A stretch of 64,000 nucleotides of DNA, from NCBI RefSeq assembly GCF_011074795.1, contig NZ_JAAMPF010000009.1, forward strand, positions 62,001 through 126,000, read 5' to 3'. The position numbers and the translations under genes are program-made. Positions 1 to 7,520 of this stretch are shown here, in pieces (position 1 is the first letter of the stretch; every line of letters starts with the position of its first letter). The stretch comes from Marinobacter salicampi. Its GTDB lineage: Bacteria > Pseudomonadota > Gammaproteobacteria > Pseudomonadales > Oleiphilaceae. The notes beneath the pieces are model-generated. The model was not told where the DNA came from and did no database searches. It saw only the letters and a list, made by a program, of their open reading frames with translations.

Positions 1-711
1 GATATCGTCATCCTGCATCTCGGCCAACGGCTTCAGTCTGGCCTGGCTCCGGTCCCAGGGCTGTTGGTTATGCAGCACCATCGACCAGCGCCGGAGTGCC
101 TCGAGTTCGGCCTGCTGGTCTGTGACGTCGAGGATGTCGTCGATGCTGAAGCGCGGGTGGTCGGGATTATAGTTGCCGAGGGTGGTCGTGCTGGCATCGG
201 CAGTGGCAAGCGCTTCAGCAATCGTGGCTTTGATCGGCGGCAGTGACGTTGCATGATAGAGCTTGTTTGAGAAGCAGTCGAAGAGCCTGTCGAACAGCTC
301 GTCTTCAGCCGCAGCGTTCCACTTCGCCGGTAGCTGTGCGTAGGCCTCTCGGACGCTTTCGGTCTTGGCTTTCCGCCCCTCCCAGGGCTGCAGCAGAGGC
401 ACGAAGATATCGTCGCGGTTCCGCGGGACATCGCGCCAGCGCATCGGCTGCTTGTCATACATTACCAGCGCGTACCGGTTCGCCCAGAAAAGATGCAGGC
501 CGATGTCGCGCAACAGGTCGTAACGGGTCGCGTAGCCTCTAGCTGCCGCGCGCTCGGCGATTTCTGTGCCGGTCGGCGCTTTCACTTCGAAGTCGCGCCG
601 AATGATCGCCTTCAACTGGTCGAGATCGCTGATGGTCGAAAAGTCGAGTTCGGTAAAAATGCTCGAGGGAAACACCAGCTTCCCGTGTCTGTTCAGTCGG
701 AACGGTTTCAT
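1..711 (-). CDS. N-terminal part of a large protein, tentatively a beta-ketoacyl-ACP synthase III-like enzyme
   Basis: An open minus-strand frame starts at ATG 711 and runs off the window start, so 237 residues are visible. The start has a good ribosome site (AAGGAG about 5 bases upstream). The protein begins MKPFRLNRHGKLVFPS and is rich in aromatic and charged residues; it has no signal peptide or membrane segment. From memory, long (over 600 residue) proteins annotated as 3-oxoacyl-ACP synthase III begin with a similar extension before their thiolase domain. That resemblance is the only basis for the call, and no catalytic residues lie inside the window. Coding is supported by the long open frame and codon pattern; the function is weak. 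The C-terminus is missing only because of the window edge. Confidence 0.55.
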   Translation of the reverse strand, partial: MKPFRLNRHGKLVFPSSIFTELDFSTISDLDQLKAIIRRDFEVKAPTGTEIAERAAARGYATRYDLLRDIGLHLFWANRYALVMYDKQPMRWRDVPRNRDDIFVPLLQPWEGRKAKTESVREAYAQLPAKWNAAAEDELFDRLFDCFSNKLYHATSLPPIKATIAEALATADASTTTLGNYNPDHPRFSIDDILDVTDQQAELEALRRWSMVLHNQQPWDRSQARLKPLAEMQDDDI

Positions 712-1038
712 GATAGCTCCTTGCTGGTACCGATAGCTTGTAGGAAGCTGTATTTCTGCAGCTTCTGCCTGCGTCTCTGCGGCCTCGGAAATGAAACCTT
801 GTCCCGATAATTCGCCAGTTTTTTAGTCTTGTGTCTAGGCAGTATAGCCGCCCGTGGCCCTGCGGGTTATCCATCGGGTGCTTAATCCAATCCGGACCCA
901 AAAATGGGACACCTTGTGAGAGGTTAGGGAGCGCTGGGTCTAGAAGAAGGGAGCGCCGGGTCAGGAGAAGGCAACGCGGGGTTTAGAAGAAGGCAACGCC
1001 GGGGATCAAATGATTTCTGTTGAAGAGCCCGCTGAGAT
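712..1038. other. Gene-free stretch between two minus-strand genes
   Basis: I see no convincing coding frame here. The stretch holds the leader of the gene ending at 711 and, nearer the CIA30-like gene, a short degenerate tandem repeat at 927-1004, listed separately. No clear promoter boxes or terminator hairpin could be called by eye. Confidence 0.5.
927..1004. repeat. Degenerate 21-22 bp tandem repeat, about 3.6 units
   Basis: Units start at 927 (gggagcgctgggtctagaag...), 949 (gggagcgccgggtcaggaga...), 970 (ggcaacgcggggtttagaag...) and a partial one at 992 (ggcaacgccgggg). Each pairs a (g)(g/c)(a)(g/a)cgc core with an (a/g)agaa end. The period is close to two helical turns. The array sits just past the stop codon of the CIA30-like gene (1039), so it would lie in that transcript's 3' region. 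Confidence 0.75.
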
Positions 1039-1572
1039 TCAGAGAAAAAAGCCGAATCGCCGCACGCAGACGTCAACGTCGAAGGCCGAGCCAATGGCGA
1101 CGACGGCAACACTTCTGATGTTCGCAGGCTGCAGCTCAGCGTCGGTACGGTGGGCCTGCAGCTGGGAGTAAGGTACAACGAAACGGGTCCGGCGCGGCTC
1201 CGCCTGCAAGGTACAACGAAAGGATTGCCAGGGCTTTTCCAGTTGATCGGTCTTTACGTGCAGGTTGTAGTCATGCGCCCCGCCCAACAATTCGATGAAC
1301 AGGCCGCCGTAGTCGGCTCGCAAGTGATCAGGCTCGATCTCGAGCTTCATCTGCAAGAACCCGCCGTTGTTCTCGAGCCGGGTACGGCCCGACAGACAGG
1401 CGCAGGATGAGCCATATCGGTCTTCCTGTCGCAGTGTGCCACTGGAAACGCCGCCCATAACCTGATCGCTAACCAGGGTCCAGGGCGAAGGTCCATCCTG
1501 ACCAGCGCGATAAACGTCGACCAGTCGTTCAGCACGGACCTCGGGGCCTCGGGTCTCCAACCGTTCATTCAT
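1039..1572 (-). CDS. CIA30-family protein (NADH:ubiquinone oxidoreductase intermediate-associated protein 30-like)
   Basis: A 177-residue protein. The family signature is visible near residues 31-46 (WTLVSDQVMGGVSSGTL), followed by alternating beta-strand segments such as RTRLENNGGFLQMKLE and DYGGLFIELLGG. These are typical of the CIA30 jelly-roll, related to carbohydrate-binding modules. There is no signal peptide. In mitochondria CIA30 (NDUFAF1) assists complex I assembly; bacterial members are mostly uncharacterised, so no role in complex I is claimed here. The ATG start at 1572 has only a weak ribosome site. The next gene upstream on the same strand is a small membrane protein (1624-1794), about 50 bases away, so co-transcription is possible. 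Confidence 0.8.
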   Translation of the reverse strand: MNERLETRGPEVRAERLVDVYRAGQDGPSPWTLVSDQVMGGVSSGTLRQEDRYGSSCACLSGRTRLENNGGFLQMKLEIEPDHLRADYGGLFIELLGGAHDYNLHVKTDQLEKPWQSFRCTLQAEPRRTRFVVPYSQLQAHRTDAELQPANIRSVAVVAIGSAFDVDVCVRRFGFFL

Positions 1573-1623
1573 AGTCTTGTAACCATCCAGATCCAGGATT
1601 CCGGTTGCTTTGCCGAAAACAAC

Positions 1624-1794
1624 TCAATGACGCGGGCCATCGTCATCCGGAGACGAGCTGTCATACGGTTTGACGTAGTAATCCTTTTTCTCCACTGTTT
1701 TCACTTCCGGATGTTCAATGCGATTTTTGCGGCGGCCCCGATAGAGCCAGTAGACCACGGCGGCGCCGATAATAATCAGGATGATCCATTTCAC
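1624..1794 (-). CDS. Small single-pass membrane protein, 56 aa
   Basis: I chose GTG at 1794 because GGGAGGG lies at ideal spacing before it. The longer frame upstream has no such site and would put an unlikely leader before the membrane segment. The protein starts VKWIILIIIGAAVVYWLYRG, one transmembrane helix, then a short charged cytoplasmic tail (RRKNRIEHPEVKT...) ending in an acidic, serine-rich end. It may share a transcript with the CIA30-like gene. No family recognised; the function is unknown. Confidence 0.6.
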   Translation of the reverse strand: MKWIILIIIGAAVVYWLYRGRRKNRIEHPEVKTVEKKDYYVKPYDSSSPDDDGPRH

Positions 1795-2005
1795 GTCCGT
1801 TCCCTCCCTGGTTGTATATCTTTTATTCAGACATTTGCACGGTGGCCCGTCAATGCCAAAACCGCAAAACCGGACAGCCCTGATTACTAAGGAGTCGGTC
1901 CCGGTAGGGTTAATCAAAAAATTAGGTGCTTTTCACACCGGGTGTCGTCAATACTGAACGAAGTGCGCAACCTTATTGCGCGGTCTGGCAGGGAAGGCGG
2001 TATCT

Positions 2006-3358
2006 GTGATTCTGAATAAACCCAAGCAGCGTCATTACGACGTTGTTATCCTCGGCAGTGGTCCCGCCGGCATTACCACGGCGCTTGAGCTATCCAAGGA
2101 TCCCGCCCTCAGAATTGCCGTTATCGAGAGTGGGTTGCTGGAGCCTCACCCAACCATCCGGACTCTGGCCAATGTTGATTTAAACGGCGATTTTCCCCCC
2201 GATTACTTTCCCATGCACACCCAGCGCTGTTTTGGGGGCACCTCGACCATCTGGGGTGGATTTTGTGCGGTGCTTGAGAGGCGGGCCTTCACTGCCCAGG
2301 AGTGGCCTATTCCTTATGAGGAGGTTGACCGCTGGTATCCTGCTGCTGCGGAGATTATTGAGCTCCCAGAGAAGGCCTATCGTCAGCCGACGGACGCCAT
2401 CGAAGGCACATCGGAACTGGTCTACAAGCCCTTCTACCTGAGCCCGCCGGTCCGATTCAATGAAAAATACCATGCCTTTTTCCAGCACGACCCCCGCGTT
2501 GACCTGGTACTCGGCACCACCGGGACACGACTGGTAAGCCGGGGGCGCAGGGTCACAGCTCTGGAGTTGCGGGATTCTTTGGCGCCCCGGCTCCCACCAA
2601 CGGTCGTGTCGGCTGACCGGTTCGTACTTGCCTGTGGTGGGGTGGGCAATCCGCGGGTGCTGCTGCTGTCTGACCTGGTCGGTCAGATGCCTGTCGGCCT
2701 GGGTCTGATGGAACATCCACACCTCTACGCGGTGGCCCAGATGTTTCTGGATCGGGACCGGCTGCCAATTAGCACGGAGAAAGACCCGCGTGTGGTGCAT
2801 GCTTTGCAGCTGGCAGACAGCTATTGCATCGAGCGCGGGGTACTGTCGTTCAGTGCTGATTTCAATGTGGAGCAGATGGCCCCGACCGTGCTGTTGGGCA
2901 AGCGCCGAGAGATGCTGCTTACCCCGGTCACCCTTCGGACCGAGATTGCCCCGGATTTCCGGAATGCCATAAGTAGCAGCGACCAGCGCGATTACCTTGG
3001 GCTGCCGTTGCCACGGGTCGATTTCCACTACCGTTACCGTGATCTTGCCCTGGAAGGCTGGCAACTGTTCGGTGAGGCCCTGCTGCGCTCGGGGTTGGGA
3101 CGGCCTTCTGTGCTGCAGCCCGAATTCAAAATACGTGATGGAGGCCATTTGATGGGTACGACACGGATGGGGCACTCGATGTCAGATTCCGTAGTCGACA
3201 GCAACTGTCGCGTGCACACGACGGATAACCTCTACGTGGCCGGGTCGTCGGTTTTCCCGGCCGGCGGCGCCTCCAACCCCACCTACACCATTGTGGCAAT
3301 GGCCTTGCGCCTGGGCGCGCATCTTGCCAGCCTCTCAGGAGGGAATGCTCATGGATAG
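2006..3358 (+). CDS. GMC-family FAD-dependent oxidoreductase
   Basis: About 450 residues. The N-terminal Rossmann FAD-binding motif is GSGPAGITTALELSKD followed by an acidic strand end (VIESG). The second GMC region (GGTSTIWGGFCAVLERRAF) follows. The C-terminal GMC block is clear: HLMGTTRMG, VDSNCRVHTTDNLYVAGSS and ASNPTYTIVAMALRLG. The family oxidises alcohols or sugars using FAD. I prefer GTG 2006, preceded by a GGAAGG site, over an in-frame TTG at 1976. The protein has no signal peptide. It overlaps the next gene by 8 bases, and that gene encodes a small exported protein. This arrangement resembles membrane-bound sugar and gluconate dehydrogenases, where a small subunit carries the export signal. 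The substrate is unknown. Confidence 0.85.
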   Translation: MILNKPKQRHYDVVILGSGPAGITTALELSKDPALRIAVIESGLLEPHPTIRTLANVDLNGDFPPDYFPMHTQRCFGGTSTIWGGFCAVLERRAFTAQEWPIPYEEVDRWYPAAAEIIELPEKAYRQPTDAIEGTSELVYKPFYLSPPVRFNEKYHAFFQHDPRVDLVLGTTGTRLVSRGRRVTALELRDSLAPRLPPTVVSADRFVLACGGVGNPRVLLLSDLVGQMPVGLGLMEHPHLYAVAQMFLDRDRLPISTEKDPRVVHALQLADSYCIERGVLSFSADFNVEQMAPTVLLGKRREMLLTPVTLRTEIAPDFRNAISSSDQRDYLGLPLPRVDFHYRYRDLALEGWQLFGEALLRSGLGRPSVLQPEFKIRDGGHLMGTTRMGHSMSDSVVDSNCRVHTTDNLYVAGSSVFPAGGASNPTYTIVAMALRLGAHLASLSGGNAHG

Positions 3359-3734
3359 GCGCACCCTGATTGTTGGTCTTGGCGTTGCAGCCACGTGGTT
3401 CAGTATCAGCGGTTGTGCTGGGCTTGTGTTCAGCGGGCGTTCCTCTGAGCGTGCTGGAACAGCGGCGGTCAAAACGCCTCTGGATAAACAGCTAGCAGAG
3501 CTCGCAGACCCGTTTTTTCACGATTACGCGACGGGAAAGTCTGTGGATACGCTCTTCTCAGAGATGGCCCGAACCGGCGTAATCTCAACACAGCACGGCA
3601 TAAACCATGATAAGTTGGCCAGCATGGCGCGTTATGAGCCCCTTAGGCGCTATAAGGGATTTTATTACACCCAGACCGAACTCGACCTATATGCGCTGGC
3701 CTACCTTGACACCGACACATACCCGGCCAGTTAA
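3351..3734 (+). CDS. Small exported or lipoprotein-like partner of the GMC oxidoreductase
   Basis: A 127-residue protein with start ATG 3351, chosen because AGGAGG lies 7 bases upstream; an in-frame ATG at 3345 is too close to that site. The N-terminus, MDRRTLIVGLGVAATWFSISGCAGL, has a twin-arginine pair, a hydrophobic core and a lipobox-like SGC, so Tat export and/or lipid anchoring are both possible. The mature part is helical and polar with a tyrosine-rich end. It overlaps the oxidoreductase gene by 8 bases, which implies translational coupling. By analogy with the small gamma subunits of FAD dehydrogenases it may carry or anchor the enzyme at the periplasmic face. That is inference; I do not recognise a specific family. 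Confidence 0.7.
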   Translation: MDRRTLIVGLGVAATWFSISGCAGLVFSGRSSERAGTAAVKTPLDKQLAELADPFFHDYATGKSVDTLFSEMARTGVISTQHGINHDKLASMARYEPLRRYKGFYYTQTELDLYALAYLDTDTYPAS

Positions 3735-3858
3735 CCGGGCTGGCCGCACAGGCAAAAGGTAGGCCTGGGAATGGTTTTGGTGGTTTACAGGTATCCCGTC
3801 CTCTTCTACTCTCAAAGGAGGACCCTCGAATAATGTTGAGAAAGCGGAGGATATGCTG

Positions 3859-4053
3859 ATGAGTAAAGCGCTGAACGGGAAGTTCACTTCGAAGGACCAG
3901 GCCAAGAACGTTTGGGACGATCTGATCGGGTCGGACATTCCTCAGGATAATATTTTTATTGATCACGACGAGCAGGTGATCAGGGTAATGATCCCAACTG
4001 AAGAGCGAAGAGAGATAGAGGAAATTTTTGATCGCCACGGATTGACCTATTGA
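3859..4053 (+). CDS. Small protein with a GRF-type alpha/beta module, 64 aa
   Basis: ATG 3859 is preferred over ATG 3853 because GGAGG (3846-3850) is 8 bases from the former and only 2 from the latter. The order of elements is G-K-F, a helix (KDQAKNVWDDLIGSDI), a strand (NIFIDHDEQVIRVMIP) and a helix (EERREIEEIFDRHG). This resembles the two ends of the 185-residue glycine-zipper protein at 58931, with the zipper missing. The function is unknown. Its stop codon overlaps the TTG start of the downstream CAP-domain gene, so the two are probably translated together. Confidence 0.65.
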   Translation: MSKALNGKFTSKDQAKNVWDDLIGSDIPQDNIFIDHDEQVIRVMIPTEERREIEEIFDRHGLTY

Positions 4054-4568
4054 AAAAACGGAACAGATTGCTCTTTTGCTCATACACTGTCGCGATGCTT
4101 GCTTCTCTTGCATTGTCCGGTTCTCTTGTGGCCGCCGAATGCGAGATTGACGAGACCGACCAGGCTTTGCTGGATCGAGTAAATGAAGCCCGCAGCCAGC
4201 CCCGGCAATGCGGCGATGAGGACTTCGGGGCGGCAGAGTCGCTGTCGTGGGACTGCAAGCTGGAGGAAGCCGCCCGGGCCCATTCTGAGGCCATGGCAAA
4301 GCTGGAATTCTTCAGTCATATCGGCCCTGATGGTGTTCAGATCGGCGAGCGGGTGAAGAACCGGGGCTATAGCTGGATGGCCGTGGGCGAAAACATCGCC
4401 GGGGGCCAGAAATCGGTCGACGATGTTGTTGACGGGTGGCTCTCAAGCCCGGGACACTGCTCGAATATCATGAGTACCAAATTCACTGAAATGGGGGCGG
4501 CAAGGGTCGAGACCCCGGGCTCACAATATTCCCCCCTCTGGACCCAGGTTTTTGCCCGGCCGCGTTAA
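4050..4568 (+). CDS. CAP/SCP-domain (YkwD-like) secreted protein
   Basis: A 172-residue protein. A classic signal peptide (MKKRNRLLFCSYTVAML... ending near VAAE) precedes a CAP domain. Family motifs are visible: LLDRVNEARSQPRQCG, LSWDCKLEEAARAHSEAMA, FFSHIGPDG, the GENIAGG loop, and WLSSPGHCSNIMS with its conserved His, followed by TEMGAA. Bacterial CAP proteins are exported and are thought to act at the envelope, though their biochemical activity is mostly undefined. The start is TTG 4050, overlapping the TGA of the preceding small gene, so translational coupling is likely. Paired cysteines in the mature part suggest disulfides. Confidence 0.88.
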   Translation: MKKRNRLLFCSYTVAMLASLALSGSLVAAECEIDETDQALLDRVNEARSQPRQCGDEDFGAAESLSWDCKLEEAARAHSEAMAKLEFFSHIGPDGVQIGERVKNRGYSWMAVGENIAGGQKSVDDVVDGWLSSPGHCSNIMSTKFTEMGAARVETPGSQYSPLWTQVFARPR

Positions 4569-4590
4569 CCTGCACCACATGGTCAAGTCC

Positions 4591-5334
4591 TCACTCTGGC
4601 AGGTCATCGTCGCCCTTGAACAGGCAGGTAGTTGGGCCAAAGGGAACGGCTTCGAACAGGTCGGTGGAAAATATCAGGCTATCAACCCGCTTGCGGGGAT
4701 CACCCAGAACGAAGGTGGTTTTGCCGGCACGATCCATTGCATCGGCGATGCGTTTGCTGCCGAGCTTGTTGACGAATGCTTTGCTGTTGTACTGATCGAC
4801 ACCTAACCAGGCCGCGTCCATTGAGGATGCGAGCTCAGGTACCTCATCGTCCTCAACCAATTGCACGGTGACATCCAGCTTCTGCAGATCCCGGTACTGA
4901 GCCACGCCCTCGGCGCCGGGCTCTGATCGCGTCTGCCAGACCTTCAGCCCGCCGTAATGCCCGTCAACGCGTCTGACGGCATCCAGTAGCATGCCGCTGC
5001 GGCTGTGGAGCAGGATGTTGCGGTTACTCCAGTTGCGCGCGTCAATCAGCTGGGCCGCCACCCTGCGAGGCAGGTCGGTCCAATGCCGTTCATAGTCGTT
5101 CAGGGTCTGGAAGAAGGCTGGACCTACGGCGGGTTCCAGCGTATCGAGCAGGTGGTGCACCACCGCCATCGATTGATCGACCTGCCTGAGCCGGGTAAAA
5201 GCGCGATTCAGTAGTCGCTCGTCAGGGTGTTGATCTTCAAGGCTATGGAAAGCAGCCTGTATACGCTTCACGAGTTGCGAAGAACCACTCTCCTTGTCAG
5301 CCACGATGTCTTCTATCTGCTGCTCAAACGTCAT
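4591..5334 (-). CDS. eIF2B alpha/beta/delta-like (ribose-1,5-bisphosphate isomerase-type) protein
   Basis: A 247-residue protein. The C-terminal Rossmann-like half carries family features: ILLHSRSGMLLDAV, WQTRSEPGAEG, the LGVDQYNSKAFVNKLGS loop and ATIADAM-like helix, and a TTFVLGDPRKRV strand. The N-terminal half is helical, as in the family. I selected ATG 5334 because it follows a G-rich site at good spacing; an upstream in-frame ATG at 5373 lacks one. The fold is shared by eIF2B subunits, methylthioribose-1-phosphate isomerase and ribose-1,5-bisphosphate isomerase. The exact substrate cannot be assigned. It converges with the CAP gene and is divergent from the diguanylate cyclase. Confidence 0.75.
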   Translation of the reverse strand: MTFEQQIEDIVADKESGSSQLVKRIQAAFHSLEDQHPDERLLNRAFTRLRQVDQSMAVVHHLLDTLEPAVGPAFFQTLNDYERHWTDLPRRVAAQLIDARNWSNRNILLHSRSGMLLDAVRRVDGHYGGLKVWQTRSEPGAEGVAQYRDLQKLDVTVQLVEDDEVPELASSMDAAWLGVDQYNSKAFVNKLGSKRIADAMDRAGKTTFVLGDPRKRVDSLIFSTDLFEAVPFGPTTCLFKGDDDLPE

Positions 5335-5540
5335 GGAATACCCCACTTGATAGCGATTGACGGACGTTCTCATGTGCCTTTTGTTTCCCGTTAGAGCTGA
5401 TTAGCGAATGTTCATCCGCTAAAAACCAATGGCGACGTATGATAGGCGGACGAAATTTATCAGTTCGCGCAACATAGCGGGTGCCTGCCCCAAGTTCGCC
5501 GGGTGGGGACACCGATGTGTATCGCGTTGGAGATCAGACG

Positions 5541-6470
5541 ATGATGCGCCCGCTGAGGACGCTTGACCAGTACCTCGGTCGACTCAAACCCGCCGGTAGA
5601 CTGACCGTCGCTCTACTTGGGGTTCCTGTAGTCGGGGGCCTGGATTATCTGACTGGCAACGAAATCTCCACATCCTTGCTTTACCTGGGCCCCATAGCCC
5701 TGGCGGCCTGGTACTCTGGTCGTCTGGCCGGATCTGCGGTGGCTGTCCTCTGCTGTATAAGCTGGTTTCTTGCAGACCTGGCTGACGGTACTCAGTACTC
5801 ACATCCGGCGATTCCGTACTGGAATTCTCTCATACGGCTAGGCTTCTTTTACATCACCGCTGTTTTGCTGTCCAAACTCCGCTCTAGTCTTCGCGACCGT
5901 GAGCGTCTTGCCCGAACCGATAGTCTGACCGGACTGTATGTGAGGCGGGAGTTTGATAGCAGGCTCAAACATGATCTTGCCATGGCCCATCGCTCCGGCA
6001 GCGCGCTCACGCTCGCGTACGTGGATGTGGACGACTTCAAAGCTGTGAACGACATCCACGGTCACGCCGGCGGAGACCAGGTGTTAAGGACTATTGGCCG
6101 GATTCTGGGCGGCTCCGTTCGCGAGGCTGACACGGCCGCGCGGGTCGGTGGTGACGAGTTTGCCCTGATTCTGCCCAGTACGGATGGCCCAGGGGCCCGG
6201 CAGGCTATTTCCACCCTCACGCAAGAGCTTCAGGATGCGCTCAGGGCAAATGACTTCGAGGTCACCTGCAGCATTGGTGTAGTGACGCTTCTGGATCCGG
6301 CGATATCGCCGGAGCAGGCGATCGCAGCTGCCGATGAACTGATGTACCAGGTCAAACTCCAGGGCAAGGGTGCGGTCGCATTCAACGTGCTAGGGGAGTC
6401 TGCCCGACCGCATACAGTACGGAAAAGCGGGACAGACCTGTCTTCGCCGGAGCGTAAAGGTGAGCGCTAG
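5541..6470 (+). CDS. Membrane-anchored diguanylate cyclase (GGDEF domain)
   Basis: About 309 residues. The N-terminal third has several hydrophobic helices (VALLGVPVVGGL, LLYLGPIALAAW, LAGSAVAVLCCISWFLA, LGFFYITAVLL), consistent with a small membrane sensor module. The GGDEF domain follows: DSLTGLYVRREFD, DVDDFKAVNDIHGHAGGD, then the intact active-site motif GGDEF at residues 203-207. An RxxD inhibitory site (READ, residues 194-197) lies five residues before it, so product feedback is expected. The intact motif suggests real c-di-GMP synthesis. I chose ATG 5541, which follows a GGAG site. The signal sensed is unknown. Confidence 0.9.
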   Translation: MMRPLRTLDQYLGRLKPAGRLTVALLGVPVVGGLDYLTGNEISTSLLYLGPIALAAWYSGRLAGSAVAVLCCISWFLADLADGTQYSHPAIPYWNSLIRLGFFYITAVLLSKLRSSLRDRERLARTDSLTGLYVRREFDSRLKHDLAMAHRSGSALTLAYVDVDDFKAVNDIHGHAGGDQVLRTIGRILGGSVREADTAARVGGDEFALILPSTDGPGARQAISTLTQELQDALRANDFEVTCSIGVVTLLDPAISPEQAIAAADELMYQVKLQGKGAVAFNVLGESARPHTVRKSGTDLSSPERKGER

Positions 6471-6599
6471 CAGCATACGCTAGCCAAAGGGCCAAACTCG
6501 CCTTGCGATCGTGGCAGTGTCCAATAGACTGTTATTAACTGCTTAGCTTCTATGGCAGCCTGAAGAGACACATTCGCCAACGATCAAAAGGAAATGACC

Positions 6600-7517
6600 G
6601 TGCCCCCTAGCTCCCGTTTACCCTGCGCCGCCGCACTGACGTTCATGCTGATCACCGGAACTGCCATGGCCGCTGACCCGGTCGTGGTTTCTTCCAAGAT
6701 TGATACCGAAGGTGCCGTGCTCGGCCAGATGATACTGCAGTCCCTGGAAGAGGCGGGTATCCCGGTGGAGAACCGGCTTCAGCTGGGTGCGACCAGCATT
6801 GTGCGCAATGCCATCAAGGCCGGTGAGATTGATCTTTACCCGGAGTACACCGGCAATGCCGCCTTCTTCCACGACCAGGCCGACCGGGATATCTGGAAAG
6901 ACGCCGACAAGGCTTACGAAGAAGCTGCCAGCCTTGATAGGGAGGCGCACGATATTGTCTGGCTGGAGCCGGCCCCGGCGAATAATACCTGGGCGATGAG
7001 CGTGCGGGGTGACCTGGCCCGGGAGCACGACCTCAATACCCTCGAAGACCTCGCTGACTATATCAACGAAGGCGGCGCCTTCAAGTTTGCTGCCAGTGCC
7101 GAGTTTGCCGAGTCCGCCAGTGCGTTGCCCGCGTTCCAAGAAGCCTATGGTTTCAAGCTGGCGTCCGACCAGTTGCTGATTCTCTCCGGCGGCAATACTG
7201 CGGCCACACTCCGGGCGGCTGCCCTAAATGACAACAACGTCAACGGCGCCATGACCTACGGGACCGACGGCGGCCTTAATGCCCTCGACCTGAAGGTGAT
7301 GGAAGATACCCGCGGTGTGCAACCGGTCTACCAGCCTGCGCCCGTCGTGCGTGCCGAGGTGCTGGAAAGCTACCCCAAGATCCGTGAAGTGCTGGAACCC
7401 GTATTCGAATCTCTGGACCTGGAGACCCTCCAGCGTCTGAATGGTGAAGTGGCGGTGAACGGGGCGCCGGCCAAAACCGTTGCACGGGACTATCTGGATT
7501 CCCTGGGCCAGGACTGA
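6600..7517 (+). CDS. osmF: Glycine betaine-type ABC transporter substrate-binding protein (OsmF/YehZ family)
   Basis: About 305 residues with a signal peptide ending near AMAAD. The mature part has the family pattern: VSSKIDTEGAVLGQMILQSLE, LGATSIVRNAIKAGEIDLYPEYTGN, then W-rich ligand-loop segments (LEPAPANNTWAMSV), and LSGGNTAATLRAAALN. It is the first gene of a four-gene block in the order binding protein, permease, ATPase, permease, identical to E. coli yehZYXW. GTG 6600 is preferred because the AAGGA site is 7 bases away; ATG 6594 is only 1 base from it. The E. coli system is a low-affinity or unusual-role betaine importer linked to osmotic stress; substrate preference here is inferred. 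Confidence 0.88.
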   Translation: MPPSSRLPCAAALTFMLITGTAMAADPVVVSSKIDTEGAVLGQMILQSLEEAGIPVENRLQLGATSIVRNAIKAGEIDLYPEYTGNAAFFHDQADRDIWKDADKAYEEAASLDREAHDIVWLEPAPANNTWAMSVRGDLAREHDLNTLEDLADYINEGGAFKFAASAEFAESASALPAFQEAYGFKLASDQLLILSGGNTAATLRAAALNDNNVNGAMTYGTDGGLNALDLKVMEDTRGVQPVYQPAPVVRAEVLESYPKIREVLEPVFESLDLETLQRLNGEVAVNGAPAKTVARDYLDSLGQD

Positions 7518-7520
7518 GGG

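Noticed and set aside
2180..3175. Minus-strand frame of about 330 codons
   Set aside because: Antisense to the clear GMC oxidoreductase gene; no motifs and no ribosome site.
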